Assembly: GCA_946628495.1 (NCBI GenBank)
Contig: CAMOWQ010000012.1
Span: forward strand, 1-32,929
Source of the DNA: an uncultured Treponema sp.
GTDB taxonomy: Bacteria > Spirochaetota > Spirochaetia > Treponematales > Treponemataceae
DNA: 32,929 nt
Direction: 5' to 3'
The position numbers were made by a program, and so were the translations under genes. The notes beneath the pieces are model-generated. The model worked only from the letters and a program-made list of their open reading frames with translations. It ran no database searches and was not told the DNA's origin. Shown here piece by piece: positions 32,909-32,929 of this stretch. Each line of letters starts with the position of its first letter. Position 1 is the first letter of the stretch.

Positions 32909-32929
32909 CTATGCTTTCTTCTTGTTTGC
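32909..32929 (-). CDS. rpsM: 30S ribosomal protein S13, last codons only
   Basis: Reading the minus strand from 32929 gives A-N-K-K-K-A then TAG at 32909-32911. This is the typical lysine-rich end of S13, and its position just before rpsK is the conserved alpha-operon order. Only six residues are visible, so the call rests on that ending and the context. Confidence 0.8.
   Translation of the reverse strand, partial: ANKKKA

Noticed and set aside
1..32929. CRISPR arrays, prophage, insertion sequences, rRNA and tRNA genes
   Set aside because: I looked for regularly spaced repeats, transposase or integrase motifs and RNA-gene signatures and found none.

Overview
The window looks like a chromosomal segment of a spirochaete close to Treponema, probably a gut or rumen type; this is inferred from protein character, not from a search. 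Clues are the T. denticola-type trans-2-enoyl reductase (FabV/TER), an alanyl-tRNA synthetase that stops after its editing domain, a two-part PilZ protein, a tandem cyclic-nucleotide-binding protein, and an alpha operon (rpsM-rpsK-rpoA-rplQ) without rpsD. The DNA is AT-rich. I see no phage, transposase, CRISPR array, tRNA or rRNA.

Layout: 1-1.2 kb holds the 3' half of groEL followed by groES, the reverse of the usual order. From 1.3 to 6.6 kb, all on the minus strand, lie alaS, a SurA-like periplasmic chaperone, nusB and a TPR lipoprotein. From 6.8 to 14.1 kb is a minus-strand tripartite efflux operon (tolC, membrane-fusion protein, RND pump) that continues through a P-II-like small protein into an unknown anchored periplasmic protein; four of the five genes are joined by ATGA overlaps. 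Divergent from it is an RSH (RelA/SpoT) gene with an inactivated hydrolase domain and no ACT domain. Its stop codon overlaps the stop of fabV, and fabF, an HtrA protease and radC follow on the minus strand.

From 21.2 to 28.1 kb the plus strand carries a broken TolC-like gene with a palindromic repeat, a MacB/LolD-type ABC ATPase and permease, adk, murB, a tandem cNMP-binding protein, a small secreted protein and a DUF192 protein. On the minus strand from 28.1 to 30.3 kb are a TPR protein and a PilZ-like protein. The end of the window, minus strand, is the alpha operon: last codons of rpsM, rpsK, a 177-nt gap with four consecutive hairpins, rpoA, rplQ with a charged tail, and a 61-residue zinc-ribbon protein.

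The points most worth a second look are: the RSH enzyme with a bifunctional-type synthetase motif but a dead hydrolase site; the efflux operon with its P-II-like and unknown partners; the folded RNA between rpsK and rpoA; a set of genes (alaS, murB, PilZ, htrA and perhaps one more) that lack a Shine-Dalgarno and have a -10 box 6-8 nt before the start codon, suggesting leaderless mRNAs; and several palindromic or GC-rich intergenic elements. Everything rests on reading by eye; family names come from motif recognition.
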